Shown here in pieces: positions 61,559-64,000 of a DNA stretch of 64,000 bases; the first letter of the stretch is position 1, and each line of letters begins with the position of its first letter. The position numbers were made by a program, and so were the translations under genes. The notes under the pieces are model-generated. The model did no database searches. It saw only the letters and a program-made list of their open reading frames with translations, and was not told the DNA's origin. Source of the stretch: Calditrichales bacterium MX18-03 (GTDB lineage: Bacteria > Bacillota > Clostridia > Lutisporales > Lutisporaceae); contig JAJGRE010000004.1 of assembly GCA_021083345.1 (NCBI GenBank), positions 1 through 64,000 of the forward strand, read 5' to 3'.

Positions 61559-62482
61559 TTAGAGGCCTGTATTCTGGTTTCTTCTGCCAAATTCCTTGAC
61601 CCTGGCAATGTAGTTTTTCTGATAGCTTTTGGGGTTGATCCCCATATGCTTTTTGAATAGCCTTGTAAGCTGTGTGGCGCTGTTTAAGCCGATCTGAGCT
61701 GCAGTCTCGCTGACACTGAACTGCTTGGTGAGATAGTGCGCCGCCAGCTTCATTTTCTTTTCGTTTATATAAGTTACAATAGTTTTATTAAAATGCTTTT
61801 TAAAAAGGTATTCCAAATTGCGTGCCGTTACACAAGCGCTTCCGGCTATTTCCCTGACGGTCAGATTGTTATTCAGGTTTTGGTCGATATAATCCAACGC
61901 CAGTTCAAGTACATTTGATGCCTGAGCCCTTTCTTTTCCCAAACCCCCGCCTCTCTCAGACAATGCATCCAAGCTTTCAAGGATCAGGTTCTTTAGTGCC
62001 TGCTTTATTCCATATTGACCGCTTCTGTTTGATGTCATATATTCTTTTATGAAAGACAAATAGGCCAGTAAATGCTGCTGCGAGCCGGCAATTGCTTTGT
62101 GTCCGATTAAGAATGAATGGACTGCGTTATCCTGTGCCGTTTTGGGCACTGTCGATCCATCCTCTCTGATTTCAATAAAAAAATAGATCAGCTGCAGATC
62201 CTGAGTGCTATTCACACGGATTTCATGGACAACGCCAGGGTCTGCCATAAAGATATCGCCCTTCTGGATACTGAAGGTCTTGTCACCATATAGAAACTTG
62301 CCTTCACCCATGGTAACCACGCACAATTCATAGCAGTTGTGAAAATGGGGCTGGTTTGACAGCTGAATCAGGTTAAAATGACAGAAATACCCTACCTTGC
62401 ATGTAATACTATATTTCCCCAGGCTTTCTTCCAGCTGCATGCCCGCCAAATGAGCGGATTCAGAAACAAGGCTCAAGTTCAT
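61559..62482 (-). CDS. AraC-family regulator with cupin sensor domain
   Basis: 307 residues: N-terminal cupin-like ligand domain (about 30-120; HFHNCYELCVVTMGEGKFLYG, GDIFMADPGVVHEI) and C-terminal AraC domain (about 195-300; LTVREIAGSACVTARNLEYLFKK, VSETAAQIGLNSATQLTRLFKK). Such proteins are usually activators responding to a small compound. It is divergent from the third UROD-like gene, 137 bases away, and probably controls it. Confidence 0.88.
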   Translation of the reverse strand: MNLSLVSESAHLAGMQLEESLGKYSITCKVGYFCHFNLIQLSNQPHFHNCYELCVVTMGEGKFLYGDKTFSIQKGDIFMADPGVVHEIRVNSTQDLQLIYFFIEIREDGSTVPKTAQDNAVHSFLIGHKAIAGSQQHLLAYLSFIKEYMTSNRSGQYGIKQALKNLILESLDALSERGGGLGKERAQASNVLELALDYIDQNLNNNLTVREIAGSACVTARNLEYLFKKHFNKTIVTYINEKKMKLAAHYLTKQFSVSETAAQIGLNSATQLTRLFKKHMGINPKSYQKNYIARVKEFGRRNQNTGL

Positions 62483-62619
62483 CGGAACACCCCCCCATCA
62501 ATTGCTTCAATCATAGTACGGTTTTCGTTTTTTGTCAATTTAATTTCGGTTTTTGTTATATTTTTCGCCATCACTTGTTTTATACTGCTGTTATAAACTA
62601 ATTTTGGGGAGGTCATGGT

Positions 62620-63855
62620 ATGAACTATCGTGAAAGGGTACTGGCAAGCATCCGACATGAGGAGCCGGATCATGTTGCTGTCGATCTTAGCGCAACAACC
62701 AGTTCGGGAATATCAGCAATCGCCTATAGCAATCTGACCAGGCACCTGAACCTGCCATTGAGTCGAAACCTTGTTTATGATGTGGTCCAACAGGTATCTC
62801 AGCCGGATATACTGGTGCTGGATCTGTTTAAAGCGGGCGTTCTGGATATGGGAAGAATGTTCAATTCAGAGGACACCGACTGGTATGATGTAATACTGCA
62901 AAACGGCGCTAAGGCTCAGTACCCTGTTTGGTTTCGACCGGCACTGCAGCTGGACGGAAGCTTTCATGCCTACGACAGCCAGGGAGACCTGCTTGCAAAA
63001 ATGCCTGTAGGCGCTACTTTTTTTGATCAAACACTTTTCCCCTATATTGATGGATATCCGGAGGATTTCAAGGGTCTTGCTGCAGCAATGAAAAAGGTGC
63101 ATTGGTCTGCCTTTGCACATAGCCCGTGGGATCATGCAGATGAAGCGGATTTTTGGAAGAAGCTTAGGGAAAAGGCGCTTTACCTGAGAGAAAACACCGA
63201 CCGCGCCATTATGATTGCGCCAGGCTGCAATCTTTTTGAGTGGGGCACCTATCTGAGGCGCATCGACAATTTCCTGATGGACTTGGCCTTGGAGCCTGAG
63301 AGTGTCGAGGGTTTGTTGGACGCATTGATGGAAATACACCTTTCCACGTTGGAGAAAGTGTGCAATGCGGTTGGCGACATTGTAGACATTGTCCGTTTAT
63401 GCGATGACCTGGGAACCGATAACGGTCCCTTTATGTCGCCGGCTATCTATAGAAGCCTCTTTAAGCCACGGCATAAAATGCTGTGCGACTACATTAAGAA
63501 ACACAGCAGGATGCATACCTTCCTGCATTCCTGCGGCTCCATCTATAAGGTCATTCCTGATTTGATCGATGCAGGCTTTGATATCGTCAATCCTGTACAG
63601 ACTGTTTGCCGGGATATGGACCCGGTGCGCCTGAAGCAGGAGTTCGGCAAGGATATCACCTTCTGGGGTGGCGGCTGCGATACCCGGTCAATCTTGAACA
63701 GGGGTACCCCTCAGCAGGTAAAGGAAAACGTTAAGAGAAATATTGAGACCTTTGCCCCCGGTGGCGGATTCGTCTTCAATACCATTCATAACATCATGCC
63801 CGATGTCCCGCCGGAAAACATTGTAGCGATGTTTGAAACCGTTAATCAGTATTGA
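62620..63855 (+). CDS. UROD/MtaA-family methyltransferase (third copy)
   Basis: 411 residues with the family's typical start MNYRERVLASIRHEEPDHVAVD, the central DDLGTDNGPFMSPAIYRSLFKPRHKML, and zinc-type ligands FLHSCGSIYKVIPDLIDAG and WGGGCDTRSIL. It resembles the long UROD-domain proteins that accompany corrinoid methyltransferases. GGGGAGG lies seven bases before the ATG. It is divergent from the AraC-cupin gene. Confidence 0.83.
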   Translation: MNYRERVLASIRHEEPDHVAVDLSATTSSGISAIAYSNLTRHLNLPLSRNLVYDVVQQVSQPDILVLDLFKAGVLDMGRMFNSEDTDWYDVILQNGAKAQYPVWFRPALQLDGSFHAYDSQGDLLAKMPVGATFFDQTLFPYIDGYPEDFKGLAAAMKKVHWSAFAHSPWDHADEADFWKKLREKALYLRENTDRAIMIAPGCNLFEWGTYLRRIDNFLMDLALEPESVEGLLDALMEIHLSTLEKVCNAVGDIVDIVRLCDDLGTDNGPFMSPAIYRSLFKPRHKMLCDYIKKHSRMHTFLHSCGSIYKVIPDLIDAGFDIVNPVQTVCRDMDPVRLKQEFGKDITFWGGGCDTRSILNRGTPQQVKENVKRNIETFAPGGGFVFNTIHNIMPDVPPENIVAMFETVNQY

Positions 63856-64000
63856 TTCTTCTGTTAAAGTACAAAGGCAGCCTTGAGCTGCATTTGAAGC
63901 CCATGTACCATTTTCGAGTTTGTGAGAAAATACTGGTACGGGCAGTTAAATCAAGGTTTTTTATAGTGTAGAAAAGTATAACTTTTCTACACTATAAAAA
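63856..64000 (+). terminator. hairpins after the third UROD-like gene, running to the window edge
   Basis: GCAGC-CTTGA-GCTGC (63877-63891) is a weak first hairpin. GTACCA and TGGTAC (63905-63937) flank a longer inverted repeat. At the edge, TTTTTATAGTGTAGAAAAGT and its exact complement, around ATA, form a 20-bp palindromic stem (63958-64000). The last could be a terminator or the end of a mobile element that lies outside. Confidence 0.5.

Noticed and set aside
1-64000. CRISPR arrays, insertion sequences, tRNA or rRNA genes
   Set aside because: No spaced direct repeats, transposase-like proteins or tRNA cloverleaf with CCA-type ends were noticed on either strand; a dedicated tRNA and repeat search would settle it.

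Overview
The window looks like the chromosome of an anaerobic low-to-mid G+C Firmicute of the class Clostridia. The case for this rests on GlpP, SigZ, lipobox-type binding proteins, strong AGGAGG ribosome binding sites, sigma-A type promoters, corrinoid methyl-transfer enzymes, an activator of the RACE type and a selenocysteine codon in a thioredoxin-like gene. I saw no rRNA, tRNA, CRISPR array, phage or transposase gene.

Layout. 0-5 kb: a sigma-54 enhancer-binding regulator with a probable enhancer site and a -24/-12 promoter facing off the left edge, an aminotransferase, an IclR regulator and panB. 5-23.4 kb: a large arsenic region. It holds arsM with a SigZ-type sigma factor; an ArsP-like permease operon with ArsR, two secreted thioredoxin-like proteins (one with selenocysteine), CcdA, a ferredoxin, a ProC-like oxidoreductase and a CxxC mini-thioredoxin; a phosphate (or arsenate) uptake set pstS-MCP-pstC-pstA without pstB, under a second ArsR; and a classical arsR-acr3-phosphoesterase-orf-arsD-arsA-arsA operon followed by a second phosphoesterase. 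22.9-38 kb: housekeeping and mixed genes (glpP, murI, CDF pump, GntR, a three-gene polyprenyl-sugar module, aspartate kinase, an FMN oxidase, ymaF, NAPRT-NrtR, a SEC-C protein), with two decayed loci (a CHASE2 remnant and modABC). 38-52 kb: inositol catabolism (iolG, iolI, iolB, iolD, iolE), a second Gfo/Idh dehydrogenase, a LacI regulator, a chemoreceptor and a ribose/inositol-type ABC importer. 52.6-64 kb: a methyl-transfer region with a RACE reductive activator, DUF1638 protein, three UROD/MtaA-like proteins, a methyltetrahydrofolate-type methyltransferase and three regulators (PocR-AraC, LacI, cupin-AraC).

How it works together. In the arsenic region import (Pst), chemotaxis, methylation (ArsM), arsenite efflux (Acr3/ArsA/ArsD) and probably methylarsenical efflux (ArsP-like) sit side by side; the Sec/Cys thioredoxin-like pair with CcdA would supply extracytoplasmic reducing power. 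A 12-bp palindrome, ATATCATGATAT, inside four promoters ties the Pst genes and a 47-residue membrane protein to the second ArsR. In the inositol region five copies of a G-N-AAACGTTT-N-C operator tie importer, dehydrogenases and regulator together. A 59-bp inverted-repeat element precedes the ribosome binding sites of unrelated genes in three places. In the last region a LacI regulator with two identical 16-bp operators probably controls itself and one UROD-like methyltransferase.

The strongest points for follow-up are the in-frame UGA at codon 66 of the thioredoxin-like gene, which aligns exactly with a cysteine in its neighbouring paralogue; the arsenic-linked redox operon as a whole; the incomplete ArsR-controlled Pst system; and the methyl-transfer region, which has activator and methyltransferases but no corrinoid protein in view.
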